A stretch of DNA of 64,000 bases from an uncultured Alphaproteobacteria bacterium. Lineage in GTDB: Bacteria > Pseudomonadota > Alphaproteobacteria > Rhodobacterales > Rhodobacteraceae. The translations under genes were made by a program, and so were the position numbers. The DNA lies in the NCBI GenBank assembly GCA_902586885.1, contig CACIJG010000005.1:28429-92428 (forward strand). Reading direction: 5' to 3'. The notes beneath the pieces are model-generated. The model was not told the origin of the DNA. It was given only the letters and a program-made list of their open reading frames with translations, and did no database searches. Shown piece after piece: positions 26,586 to 35,449 of the stretch. Position 1 is the first letter of the stretch. Each line of letters opens with the position of its first letter.

Positions 26586-27515
26586 ATGAAAGAGGCCAAC
26601 TGGAAAAGATGTTTAGATAGAGTTAAATTAGGAGACAGACTTGCCCTTTCTCAAATTTTAACTGAAATTGAGTCTGGTGGCGATCATACTGAAGTTCTAC
26701 CATACATTTTTGATAACCTCAAAAATCCTACGCCAATTGTGGGTATTACCGGTTTCCCCGGTGCCGGCAAATCTTCTTTGATTAATAATCTTATTAAAAT
26801 CTGTAGAAAAAAAAGTAAAAAGGTAGGTGTTCTGGCAATTGACCCCAGCAGCTCTATTTCAGGAGGCTCACTGCTTGGAGATAGAGCTAGAATGGAAGAG
26901 CATTCCGTAGACGAGAATGTTTTTATTCGGTCACTAGCTTCACAGGGAAAACTAGGCGGCCTTTCTAAAAAAACTTTTCTTCTCTCTATGATCATGTCTA
27001 TTTTTAATTTCGATTTAATTTTCATTGAGACCGTAGGAATAGGTCAATCAGAAATTGATATAACCAAATTAGCTGATCTCACTATTCTAACTGTCGCCCC
27101 AGGATTAGGGGACTCTATTCAAGCTATGAAGGCAGGAGTAATGGAAGTAATAGACTTGATAATTGTAAATAAAGCTGACAAAGAAGATGCTATGCAAACG
27201 TATAATCAGCTAAACTCAATTTTGATGAACTCTATACACTCGAACGAAAATTCATTGTCAATAATCTTAACTCATCAGTTTGATTATGAAAAAAATAATG
27301 TTATCTATAATGAAATTGAGGCTAGGCTATCTAATTTAAAAAAAGACAGATCTTTTCCAAAAGAAAGTCATGATTGGCTAATAAAAGAAATCTTATATGA
27401 AAAAATTGATGCAATAATCACAAGTAAAAAGTTTATGCTTGAAAAGGAGAACATGAAAAATAAAAAGATTGATTTTGACACGCTGATTAACAGAGTGATC
27501 AGACTGATAAAATAG
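26586..27515 (+). CDS. MeaB/ArgK-family GTPase (methylmalonyl-CoA mutase-associated)
   Basis: This protein of about 309 residues has a P-loop at residues 56-63 (GFPGAGKS), DPSSSISGGSLLGDRARM, RSLASQGKLGGLS, the switch segment FIETVGIGQSE and the specificity motif NKAD. These are diagnostic for MeaB. It protects and reloads adenosylcobalamin in methylmalonyl-CoA mutase. No mutase gene is in the window. ATG at 26586 is chosen over TTG at 26574, because neither has a strong site and ATG fits the family start. The C-terminus overlaps the convergent nitrile hydratase accessory gene by 17 bases. Confidence 0.9.
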   Translation: MKEANWKRCLDRVKLGDRLALSQILTEIESGGDHTEVLPYIFDNLKNPTPIVGITGFPGAGKSSLINNLIKICRKKSKKVGVLAIDPSSSISGGSLLGDRARMEEHSVDENVFIRSLASQGKLGGLSKKTFLLSMIMSIFNFDLIFIETVGIGQSEIDITKLADLTILTVAPGLGDSIQAMKAGVMEVIDLIIVNKADKEDAMQTYNQLNSILMNSIHSNENSLSIILTHQFDYEKNNVIYNEIEARLSNLKKDRSFPKESHDWLIKEILYEKIDAIITSKKFMLEKENMKNKKIDFDTLINRVIRLIK

Positions 27516-27873
27516 AGTCAATAATTCTAGGTGAAATCTCGACCTTTTTACCATGAGGTGTTTTTAAAAGCGCATCTCGCCAAGCATTTTCAATTTTCTT
27601 TATCTTATTTAGTTCAGTCACTTCTTTTTCCAAAAGTTTTTCTTCGAGAGCATATAGCCAATTGGTAAAATAATTCGCTAAATCATCTTTACCCTTGCTC
27701 TTTCCCCACTTTAAATTTCTGCCCAAGCACTCTGCCCAATCATCCCATTCAAAAATACCTCTCTGATAGAGATTTAACGTAATAGCAAATAACTCAGCCT
27801 GCCAGGGTTCAGAAAAAATTATATCTTTTGTGTTTTCAAATTTTTTCACAAATGTAGTTCTCCCAAATATCAA
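27499..27873 (-). CDS. Nitrile hydratase accessory/activator protein
   Basis: This 124-residue protein carries the family segments FSEPWQAELFAITL, YQRGIFEWDDWAE and TNWLYALEEKLLEK, typical of the small protein that loads cobalt into nitrile hydratase alpha (P14K/NHase activator). It resembles the N-terminal part of the beta subunit, as activators do. The reading frame starts within the beta gene and overlaps its 3' end by 38 bases, so translation is probably coupled. Its presence supports a functional cobalt enzyme. The ATG used has no strong ribosome site visible. Confidence 0.85.
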   Translation of the reverse strand: MIFGRTTFVKKFENTKDIIFSEPWQAELFAITLNLYQRGIFEWDDWAECLGRNLKWGKSKGKDDLANYFTNWLYALEEKLLEKEVTELNKIKKIENAWRDALLKTPHGKKVEISPRIIDSILSV

Positions 27874-28504
27874 CTATTACTGTGTCTTCTGAAAAGGGGT
27901 AATGCTTTCCCCATAATTCCTGATTTACAAACTCAATAGAATAGAGAGGTTCAGGGTTTTCACCAAGAAAATGAGCATGAGAATCAGGAAAAACATGTGT
28001 CCCATGATAATAAATAATTCTCCCAGTTCTACCTTTTACATAATTAGGTAACCTGGTGTGGCCACCAGATACTTTTTCATTGCCATGAAAATTCTTTATT
28101 TTTACCTTTTCTCCAATTTCAAATTTATTTTTCTTGATACCTTCTCGTAAAGTTGGAGACCCTCTCTCTAATAGGCTGCTAACATTTTTAGCCTCAAGTT
28201 TTCTAAATTTTTTGAACCATGCACTATTTTTCTCTTTAGTAGCACTTATAACTTCATTTTCATTTAAAAGATTAATTAATGCTGCAAGCCATTTTTCGAA
28301 ATAACTAAATCTTAGGTAATCAACTGGCTCCAAAGCCTCTCTAGCAAACCGTGAGGCGTCCAAATTCCAGAGACCTGAAAAGCCCATGGCAATAGTTAAT
28401 GAAAATACTTCCTCCTCCCACTTAGATTTGAATTTTACGTTTTCATCTTCTTTTGAAATTTTTCCCTCTCCGAGTCGTCCTCCCATATCATGAATTCTAG
28501 TCAT
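27836..28504 (-). CDS. Nitrile hydratase subunit beta
   Basis: This 222-residue subunit has the starting HDMGG motif (RIHDMGGRLG), SYFEKWLAALINLL and the SH3-like C-terminal barrel segments VSGGHTRLPNYVKGRTGRI, HVFPDSHAHF and LWG. It forms the substrate channel with alpha. It overlaps the alpha gene by eight bases and the activator gene by 38. Length matches cobalt-type beta subunits (about 220-235). Together alpha, beta and activator make a complete set. Confidence 0.92.
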   Translation of the reverse strand: MTRIHDMGGRLGEGKISKEDENVKFKSKWEEEVFSLTIAMGFSGLWNLDASRFAREALEPVDYLRFSYFEKWLAALINLLNENEVISATKEKNSAWFKKFRKLEAKNVSSLLERGSPTLREGIKKNKFEIGEKVKIKNFHGNEKVSGGHTRLPNYVKGRTGRIIYYHGTHVFPDSHAHFLGENPEPLYSIEFVNQELWGKHYPFSEDTVIVDIWENYICEKI

Positions 28505-29120
28505 TAAATTTTCCAGGTCGTTTGGGTATCCCTGCTCCTATCATGCAATCTCTGGTAACCCAATTTACAAGCTCATCCTCTGATAAACCTATTGAGTCCT
28601 CTGGTTGTTGAGGTAAAACGAGGTACCTCATCTCAGAAGTTGAGTCCCAAACTCGAACTTTTTTTGAGTTAGGAATTAGTAAGTTAAACTCTTCTAAAAC
28701 TTTCCTAGGTTCTCTTACTGCCCTACTCCTATATGCATCCGATTTATACCAAGATGGTGGCAAACCCAGTAGTGGCCAAGGATAACAACTGCAAAGTGTA
28801 CAAACTACAAGATTATGGATTTCCGAAGTGTTTTCCACAACTGTTACATGCTCTCCCTGACGTCCACTTAAATTTAATTCTGTCAGAACTTTTTCAGTTT
28901 GTTCCAAAAGGTCATTTTTAAAACTTGAATCTATCCATGCCTTTGCTATTAATTTTGCCCCATTAATGGGACCCACTTTATTTTGATAGGTATCTAAAAT
29001 TTCATCTAAAGCTTCCTGTTCAACTAACCCCTTAGTTTCTAGAATAGTCTTTAAAGCTTTGACACGAGCCTCAGGGTCTAAGGGAAAACTGTTGTGGTAT
29101 TTATTATTCTTTTTTTCCAA
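28497..29120 (-). CDS. Nitrile hydratase subunit alpha, cobalt type
   Basis: This 207-residue subunit carries the metal-claw motif CTLCSC with Cys107, Cys110 and Cys112. The Thr in CTLCSC is the cobalt-type signature (iron enzymes have Ser). WYKSDAYRSRAVREPR and WDSTSEMRYLVLP follow as in all alpha subunits. It hydrates nitriles to amides in the cytoplasm. The gene lies 15 bases after aroQ and overlaps the beta gene, giving an operon aroQ-alpha-beta-activator. No amidase is adjacent, so the resulting amide would be hydrolysed elsewhere. Confidence 0.95.
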   Translation of the reverse strand: MEKKNNKYHNSFPLDPEARVKALKTILETKGLVEQEALDEILDTYQNKVGPINGAKLIAKAWIDSSFKNDLLEQTEKVLTELNLSGRQGEHVTVVENTSEIHNLVVCTLCSCYPWPLLGLPPSWYKSDAYRSRAVREPRKVLEEFNLLIPNSKKVRVWDSTSEMRYLVLPQQPEDSIGLSEDELVNWVTRDCMIGAGIPKRPGKFND

Positions 29121-29135
29121 AGTTAACCTTTATCT

Positions 29136-29576
29136 CTAATTTTCGGATGTCTCTTCCACGATTTTATCTATTGCCTGAATATATCCATCTAACCCTTGTC
29201 CCATAATCACTAAATCAGCTCTGATCGATACAAAAGAAAATTTACGAAAATCTTCTCTTTTAGATATATCAGAAATATGAACCTCCACTACATATCCCTG
29301 AAAACAATTAAGCGCATCCAATATAGCTATTGAGGTGTGTGTGAATGCGGCTGCGTTTATGATTATGGCATCAGCATATTCTATAGCATCATGAATAAAT
29401 TCAATTAAATTAGATTCTGAATTAGTTTGCTTAAAAGTTATTTTTAGATCACTTTTTTTAGCATGATTATCGCATAAATCCTCTAAGTCTTTAATAGTAT
29501 TTGAACCGTAGATTTCTGGCTCGCGCTTGCCTAGTAAGTTTAAATTAGGGCCATTAAGAATATAAACATTTATCAT
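29136..29576 (-). CDS. aroQ: Type II 3-dehydroquinate dehydratase
   Basis: This 146-residue protein has the type II signature NGPNLNLLGKREPEIYG (active-site Arg and Tyr), NAAAFTHTSIAILDAL (Asn and His) and VEVHISDISKREDF (catalytic Glu and His, and an Arg). All active-site positions of the family appear present, although the C-terminal part (FVSIRADLVIMGQG) is more divergent than usual. It converts 3-dehydroquinate to 3-dehydroshikimate. It is the first gene of the nitrile hydratase operon, an unusual setting compared with the common aroQ-accB neighbourhood. Confidence 0.9.
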   Translation of the reverse strand: MINVYILNGPNLNLLGKREPEIYGSNTIKDLEDLCDNHAKKSDLKITFKQTNSESNLIEFIHDAIEYADAIIINAAAFTHTSIAILDALNCFQGYVVEVHISDISKREDFRKFSFVSIRADLVIMGQGLDGYIQAIDKIVEETSEN

Positions 29577-29636
29577 CTGAAAATCTTCTAAATCTTTGAA
29601 CTTTTATGGTATAAAAAAAATTAAAAATGATCTATG

Positions 29637-29655
29637 AATATTTGAAACAAATATT
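29637..29655. promoter_or_regulatory. 19-base palindrome between aroQ and dmdA
   Basis: AATATTTG and CAAATATT are perfect inverted eight-base arms around AAA, in the 107-base gap between divergent genes. It ends 28 bases before the dmdA start codon, so a bound regulator or an mRNA hairpin there could affect dmdA expression. The AT-richness of the genome raises the chance of a random occurrence. Confidence 0.35.
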
Positions 29656-29683
29656 TAAACACAGAAATTCATTGGAACAATAA

Positions 29684-30817
29684 ATGTCGGCCAAAATACT
29701 ACAAAACTCAATTAGAATTCGTAGAACGCCCTTCTCAGATAGAGTTGAGAATTCAGGCCTAACCTCAGTAACAGTTTATAATCGAATGCTTCTACCGACC
29801 GTTTTTAAGAGTTTAGAGGAAGATTATTATCATTTAAAAAATTCAGTTCAACTTTGGGATGTATCTGTACAAAGACAAGTAGAGATCTGCGGCAAAGACT
29901 CTTCAAAATTACTCAAAATGCTGACACCACGAAACTTGTCAGACATGAAGCCGAACCAGTGTTTCTATATCCCTATGGTAAATCGAAACGGAGGGATGGT
30001 TAACGACCCTGTTCTGGTAAAGCTTGAAGAAGATAGATATTGGATTTCTATTGCGGATAGTGACGTACTTTTATGGGTATCCGGGATAGTTAGCGGATTA
30101 GATTTAGACGTCTCTGTTTTTGAGCCAGATGTTTTTCCACTTGCTATTCAAGGTCCTAAATCAAGAAAATTGATGTCAATAATATTTGGTTCTAATATAG
30201 AAAAAATGAAGTACTTCGATTTGAAGGAATTTACTTTTAATAATCATACCTTAAAAATTGCCAGAAGTGGCTGGTCTAAACAAGGAGGATATGAAATATA
30301 CGTTGAAGGTTATAAATATGCTCTAGACCTTTGGGATGAACTAATGAGCAATGGAAAAGATCTAGATGTTAGAGCAGGCTGCCCAAACCAGATAGAAAGA
30401 ATTGAATCTGGATTTCTTTCTTACGGTTCTGACATGACTATTGAAAACTCTCCCTTTGAATGCGACCTGGGGCGCTTTTGTGGTCCAGAAATTGAACTTA
30501 CTTGCATAGGTGCCAAGGCGTTAATAAAAGAGAAGTTAGAGGGCCCAAAGCAAATTATTCGATATCTGCAAATAGACGGACCAAAGTTAGATCCTATAAA
30601 TAAACCATTTATGTTGGTGGATAAGACCTCTAAAGTCGGATCTGTATCATCCTGTGCTTTCTCACCCGATTTCAACACAAACGTGGCAATAGGAATGGTT
30701 GACACTGACTATATAAAAAACAATGATCAAGTTGAAGCGTTGATTGGAGATCAGAAAAGACTGACAAAAATCATGGATAAACCTCTCAACCGTAAATTAA
30801 GAGCTTTCTCGGAGTAA
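29684..30817 (+). CDS. dmdA: Dimethylsulfoniopropionate demethylase-like aminomethyltransferase (DmdA)
   Basis: This 377-residue protein belongs to the GcvT fold and is much closer to DmdA than to glycine-cleavage T protein: RRTPFSDRVE near residues 13-22, TVFKSLEEDYYHLK at 39-52, WDVSVQRQVEI at 58-68, SGWSKQGGYEIYVE at 195-208 and IERIESGFLSYG at 237-248 all follow the DmdA pattern I recall from SAR11. DmdA moves a methyl group from DMSP to tetrahydrofolate, giving 3-methylmercaptopropionate. The start is supported by GGAA upstream. Two bases separate it from rimO. DmdA has paralogues of other function, so demethylase activity needs confirming. Confidence 0.82.
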   Translation: MSAKILQNSIRIRRTPFSDRVENSGLTSVTVYNRMLLPTVFKSLEEDYYHLKNSVQLWDVSVQRQVEICGKDSSKLLKMLTPRNLSDMKPNQCFYIPMVNRNGGMVNDPVLVKLEEDRYWISIADSDVLLWVSGIVSGLDLDVSVFEPDVFPLAIQGPKSRKLMSIIFGSNIEKMKYFDLKEFTFNNHTLKIARSGWSKQGGYEIYVEGYKYALDLWDELMSNGKDLDVRAGCPNQIERIESGFLSYGSDMTIENSPFECDLGRFCGPEIELTCIGAKALIKEKLEGPKQIIRYLQIDGPKLDPINKPFMLVDKTSKVGSVSSCAFSPDFNTNVAIGMVDTDYIKNNDQVEALIGDQKRLTKIMDKPLNRKLRAFSE

Positions 30818-30819
30818 AA

Positions 30820-32172
30820 ATGATCAGCAACAATAAAACAGTCTCCTTCCAAAAAACAAGTGAAGCGAAATCTATCGGCTTAGTCAGTTTAGGTTGTCCA
30901 AAGGCTTTGGTTGATTCTGAGGTATTAATAACAAAATTAAAAAATCTAGGTTACGAAATTTCTCCAAGTTATGAGACAGCAAATGCTGTGATCGTCAATA
31001 CATGCGGTTTTCTTGACTCGGCTAAAATAGAGAGTTTGAATGCCATTGAAGAGGCTCTGACGGAAAATGGGAAAGTAATCGTTACCGGATGCCTTGGTGC
31101 AAAGCCAGAAATTATAAAAAAAGCCCACCCTAATGTTCTTGCAATTTCTGGCCCTCAAAAATTTGATATTGTTTTGGACGAAATTCAAAAAGTTGTACCT
31201 ATAAAGAAGTTGCCTTTTGAAGCAAAGATTCCTGAAAGTTTTATCAAGCTCACACCCAAACATTATAGTTATTTAAAAATATCGGAAGGCTGCAATCATA
31301 AGTGCTCGTTTTGTATTATTCCTTCAATGAGAGGAAAATTAAAATCAAGGCCCTTAAACTCTATAATCACTGAGGCAAAGAAATTGGTCGCTAAAGGGAC
31401 CAAAGAACTAATAGTTATCTCTCAAGATACCTCTGCATATGGGTTAGATTTAGGATACGAAGAGACAAATGAAAACGGCAAAAATATAAAAACAGATATC
31501 TTCAATTTGGCAGATCATTTAGGCAATCTAGATATTTGGATTCGTCTGCATTATATTTACCCTTATCCCCATGTAGAAAAGCTAATGCCGCTTATGGCTA
31601 ATAAAAAGATTTTACCCTATCTAGATGTACCTTTTCAACATGCTCATCCAGATGTTTTAAAGAGAATGGCTAGGCCTTCATCAAAAGTGCACGACTTGGA
31701 GCAATTAAATAAATGGCGATCTGTTTGCCCAGACATTGCCATAAGATCAACATTTATTGTTGGGTTTCCTGGAGAAACAGAAGAGGAGTTTGAGTATCTT
31801 TTGGATTGGCTAGATATTGCAAAAATTGATAGAGTTGGCTGTTTTAAATATGAAAATGTTGAAGGGGCAAGAGCCCAATGCCTAAAAAATCAAATACCAG
31901 AAGATATAAAAAATGAAAGATTTCACCGATTTATGTCAAAAGCTACAGCGATATCTGAGCAAAAATTGAAAGAAAAAGTTCATAAAAATATACCTTGTAT
32001 AATAGACAAAGTTGAGGAAAAATTTTTGTTTTGCCGAACACAATGGGACGCACCCGAGGTTGACGGAATTGTAAAGGTTCCCAATCCAGGCGGGACCTTT
32101 CAACCAGGAGACATACTTAATGTAAATATAACAAAATCTTTAGTATACGACCTAGAAGGTAAGGTATGTTAG
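30820..32172 (+). CDS. rimO: Ribosomal protein S12 methylthiotransferase
   Basis: This 450-residue protein starts with the RimO hallmark [13 protein letters not shown]. The N-terminal cluster cysteines are at 26, 62 and 91, the radical-SAM CxxxCxxC is at 158, 162 and 165 ([10 protein letters not shown]), and a C-terminal TRAM domain follows. It adds a methylthio group to Asp88/89 of ribosomal protein S12. It follows dmdA in the same direction, with the ATG two bases after its stop, so it is co-transcribed. The 3' end overlaps the convergent ftsH end by four bases. Confidence 0.95.
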   Translation: MISNNKTVSFQKTSEAKSIGLVSLGCPKALVDSEVLITKLKNLGYEISPSYETANAVIVNTCGFLDSAKIESLNAIEEALTENGKVIVTGCLGAKPEIIKKAHPNVLAISGPQKFDIVLDEIQKVVPIKKLPFEAKIPESFIKLTPKHYSYLKISEGCNHKCSFCIIPSMRGKLKSRPLNSIITEAKKLVAKGTKELIVISQDTSAYGLDLGYEETNENGKNIKTDIFNLADHLGNLDIWIRLHYIYPYPHVEKLMPLMANKKILPYLDVPFQHAHPDVLKRMARPSSKVHDLEQLNKWRSVCPDIAIRSTFIVGFPGETEEEFEYLLDWLDIAKIDRVGCFKYENVEGARAQCLKNQIPEDIKNERFHRFMSKATAISEQKLKEKVHKNIPCIIDKVEEKFLFCRTQWDAPEVDGIVKVPNPGGTFQPGDILNVNITKSLVYDLEGKVC

Positions 32173-34091
32173 CTTTGAGGTTGAGGCTTGTAGCCTCCAC
32201 CCTTTTTTCCACTCCTATTCGTTCCTGACTTCGGTATGGCTGTCACGCTATCTTTTGACCTTGGATCTTCTGGTTCATCAAAATCGTCACTGTCTCTATT
32301 AAGAGGCTTACCTGCAAGAACTCTAGAGATTTCATTACCAGTGAGTGTTTCGTACTCGAGCAAACCATTCGCTAACAAATCAAGCTTCTTTTTCTCTCTC
32401 TTCAGTATTTTTTTTGCAGTCACATATCCTTCGTCCACGATCTTACGAACTTCAATATCAATTTTTTCTTGTGTGTCTGGGCCTAACTGGCTCCCCGGAC
32501 CACTGGGACCTAAATAAGTCTGTTGTTCATTTGCATAGTCTATATTTCCAAGTTCATCTGACATACCAAACTGTGTAACCATGGCCCTTGCTATTTTTGT
32601 GATTTGCTGAATGTCGGAAGAAGCACCAGAAGTTACGTTCTCCGGCCCAAAAATCATCTCCTCTGCAACTTTGCCCCCCATCGCCATAGCTATTTTCGAT
32701 TTGTATTTAGTTCTAGTAACAGACAATTGATCTCTTTCAGGCAAACTCAACACTAAGCCTAGTGCACGGCCTCGAGGAATAATTGTTGCTTTATGAATAG
32801 GGTCATGTTGGGGAACATTCAGACCCACTATTGCATGTCCAGCCTCATGATAAGCTGTAAGCTTTTTTTCGTCATCGGTCATCACCATTGAGCGTCGTTC
32901 AGCTCCCATCATCACTTTGTCTTTAGCATTCTCAAAATCAAGCATCGTGACAAATCTTTTACCTGCTCTGGCTGCCATAAGAGCCGCCTCATTTACGAGG
33001 TTAGCAAGATCTGCTCCTGAAAACCCTGGAGTACCTCTAGCTATAATTCTCAGATCTATGTCAGGGCCGAGAACAGTTTTCTTGGCATGTACGTTGAGTA
33101 TTTTTGTTCTTCCAGAAATGTCAGGATTAGGCACTTGAACCTGCCGATCAAATCGACCTGGCCTAAGCAATGCTGGGTCCAAAACGTCTGGTCTATTAGT
33201 AGCGGCAATTAATATTACTCCCTCATTCGATTCAAAGCCGTCCATCTCCACTAATAATTGATTTAGGGTTTGCTCTCTCTCATCATTACCTCCGCCATAT
33301 CCTGCGCCTCTGTGACGACCAACAGCATCTATTTCGTCTATGAACACTATACACGGCGCGTTTTTTTTTGCCTGATCAAACATGTCCCTTACACGACTAG
33401 CTCCCACTCCAACAAACATCTCCACAAAATCAGAGCCAGAAATTGTAAAGAAAGGCACCCCTGCCTCTCCCGCTATTGCTCTTGCCAGCAATGTTTTCCC
33501 TGTGCCAGGAGGACCCACTAATAAAGCCCCCTTCGGAATTTTGCCACCGAGCCTACCAAATTTTTGAGGATCTTTAAGAAAATCAACTATCTCTTCCAGT
33601 TCATCCTTTGCTTCATCAATACCAGCGACGTCGTTGAAAGTAACCTTTCCGTGTTTCTCGGTAAGCAATTTAGCCTTCGACTTTCCAAAGCTCATAGCTC
33701 CGCCTCTACCCCCACCTTGCATTCTATTCATGAGGTAGAGCCAAACTCCTATAAGCAGTATGAAGGGGAGCCATACGCTTATGGCTGACATTAATCCAGA
33801 TTTTTCCTGTTTCAGAGCTCTTACTTCTACATTAGATCTGCTTAAAACTTCTATTAAGTTAGTACCCAATGGCTGCACAACTTGATACTTAGTTCCATCA
33901 ACACCTCTTACGTGTATGATCTCTCCATCCAAAACAACTTCTGAAACTTTCCCAGAGCCAACCTGTTCAAGAAATTGAGAAAAAGGTATTTCCTTAGAAG
34001 CTCTGATTGTATTTCCGTTGAACACATTAAAGAGCGCTACTAACAGGAAGAATAAAACCACCCAAAATGCGATGTTTCTGAAATTTTTCAT
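32169..34091 (-). CDS. ftsH: ATP-dependent zinc metalloprotease FtsH
   Basis: This 640-residue membrane protease has a first membrane helix (about residues 7-24), a short periplasmic domain, a second helix (about 103-121), an AAA domain with Walker A GPPGTGKT at 193-200 and Walker [10 protein letters not shown], the second region of homology (ATNRPD...RPGRFDR), and the zinc-binding HEAGH at 415-419. It degrades misassembled membrane proteins and regulators. It follows tilS with an 80-base gap, the usual alphaproteobacterial order. Length is normal. Confidence 0.98.
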   Translation of the reverse strand: MKNFRNIAFWVVLFFLLVALFNVFNGNTIRASKEIPFSQFLEQVGSGKVSEVVLDGEIIHVRGVDGTKYQVVQPLGTNLIEVLSRSNVEVRALKQEKSGLMSAISVWLPFILLIGVWLYLMNRMQGGGRGGAMSFGKSKAKLLTEKHGKVTFNDVAGIDEAKDELEEIVDFLKDPQKFGRLGGKIPKGALLVGPPGTGKTLLARAIAGEAGVPFFTISGSDFVEMFVGVGASRVRDMFDQAKKNAPCIVFIDEIDAVGRHRGAGYGGGNDEREQTLNQLLVEMDGFESNEGVILIAATNRPDVLDPALLRPGRFDRQVQVPNPDISGRTKILNVHAKKTVLGPDIDLRIIARGTPGFSGADLANLVNEAALMAARAGKRFVTMLDFENAKDKVMMGAERRSMVMTDDEKKLTAYHEAGHAIVGLNVPQHDPIHKATIIPRGRALGLVLSLPERDQLSVTRTKYKSKIAMAMGGKVAEEMIFGPENVTSGASSDIQQITKIARAMVTQFGMSDELGNIDYANEQQTYLGPSGPGSQLGPDTQEKIDIEVRKIVDEGYVTAKKILKREKKKLDLLANGLLEYETLTGNEISRVLAGKPLNRDSDDFDEPEDPRSKDSVTAIPKSGTNRSGKKGGGYKPQPQS

Positions 34092-34171
34092 ATTAGCTTC
34101 CGTTTTTTTCTTTTTTCAAACTATTAATCTGTCTCTTATAAATATGCGAAAAATAATTAATATCAACTTTT

Positions 34172-35449
34172 TTAAAAATTTTTGTAAAGATACTTATCAC
34201 TTCTCAACAACTTAACCTCAATATCGTATTTCATTTTAGAAAATGGGGTGAATAATAGCTTGTTCTCGGTTACAATTGCTGGAAGAGTATCCAAAGTATT
34301 CTTGCTTGAAGATTCAAGATCAAAAAGTTCCTTTTTCTTGTATTTTAAAGATCCTAGTGGAACAATTTTGATATTTTGGTTCAAGGTTTCTCCAAAATTT
34401 ATGCTCCATCGATTATCCCATAATATGCTTTTACAATTTATATTTTCTTTACTTTTTATGAATGAGAGCTCTCTAGTTATACTTATAAAACCCCCTGCCT
34501 GCTTTATAATTATGCCTCCAAGAGAAACTCCTCTGATATTACTCTTTTCAGTTAATAATTTCTGTAGATTATCCAACTGAACAAATCGGGGCTTATAAAA
34601 ATTTCCTGAATACCATGAAATAAGACCGGATAAAATTCTAAGACGCGTGTCCTCAAGAGCTTTCATGTATTGAAAGGTTTGAATCTTAGTTTCACCAAGC
34701 TCCGTAATTTCAATCATACTCTTCGCTTCATTAATAGCAACCGCAGACAAAACCTCTGTGGCCCGTCTCATATGATCAGCAGTTTGGACAAATCTTTTTT
34801 TAATCAACCCATCTTCTTTAAGATTGTGTAACAACTTCCTTATTTTAACTCTTTCATATTTATCATCGAGATTTGAGGGATCTTCTACCCAATCCTTCCC
34901 AATTTTCTTTAAAAAAGTCTGTAGAACATCCTTTCTGTAATTAAGTAAAGGTCTGAACCATAAAATATTGTTATGAAAAATTTTTTTCTCTATGCTTGCG
35001 AGTCCGTCTACGCCAGAGCCTCTAAAAAATCGTAAAATAAGGTTTTCTTCTTGATCATCTAAAGTGTGGCCTAACAGAACACAGTCGATCTCCTCTTTCT
35101 CCGCCCACTCAGTTAGCAATTTATATCTAACCCTTCTTGCATTATCCTGAGTATTTCCTTGAAGATTAATAATATCAATTTTCGATTTTAAGGAAAAATG
35201 ACTTACAAGATTTTTACTCACTCTATCTTTCACAAACTCTATTTCTGCCTCGCTACCTTCCCTTAGCCCATGATCCACAGATGCAACTTTCATTTCATTA
35301 CCAGTTTTTTGAGCCCAAAAAAGACTTAAATAAAAAAGTGCCATTGAGTCACTTCCACCGGATACCGCTAAACCAATTGAACTTGATCCAATACTGTCTA
35401 ATGAGTTATAGAATGGTTTAAGAAATAAAGATTTTTGAATTTTATCCAC
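34172..35449 (-). CDS. tilS: tRNA(Ile)-lysidine synthetase
   Basis: This 425-residue protein carries the PP-loop SGGSDS at residues 30-35 and the family segments VDHGLREGSEAE and LLGHTLDDQEENLILRFFRGSG. It attaches lysine to C34 of the tRNA reading AUA, changing its decoding from Met to Ile. The C-terminal region is weakly conserved, as usual. Its start overlaps the cpoB stop by eight bases, so the genes are coupled in the tol-pal-tilS-ftsH order. Confidence 0.95.
   Translation of the reverse strand: MDKIQKSLFLKPFYNSLDSIGSSSIGLAVSGGSDSMALFYLSLFWAQKTGNEMKVASVDHGLREGSEAEIEFVKDRVSKNLVSHFSLKSKIDIINLQGNTQDNARRVRYKLLTEWAEKEEIDCVLLGHTLDDQEENLILRFFRGSGVDGLASIEKKIFHNNILWFRPLLNYRKDVLQTFLKKIGKDWVEDPSNLDDKYERVKIRKLLHNLKEDGLIKKRFVQTADHMRRATEVLSAVAINEAKSMIEITELGETKIQTFQYMKALEDTRLRILSGLISWYSGNFYKPRFVQLDNLQKLLTEKSNIRGVSLGGIIIKQAGGFISITRELSFIKSKENINCKSILWDNRWSINFGETLNQNIKIVPLGSLKYKKKELFDLESSSKNTLDTLPAIVTENKLLFTPFSKMKYDIEVKLLRSDKYLYKNF

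Noticed and set aside
26684..27025. 113-codon minus-strand frame inside the MeaB gene
   Set aside because: Covers the conserved P-loop region of MeaB in the opposite strand, so it is a shadow.
29684..30817. Glycine cleavage T protein (gcvT)
   Set aside because: No gcvH or gcvP neighbours, and the conserved segments match DmdA rather than GcvT.
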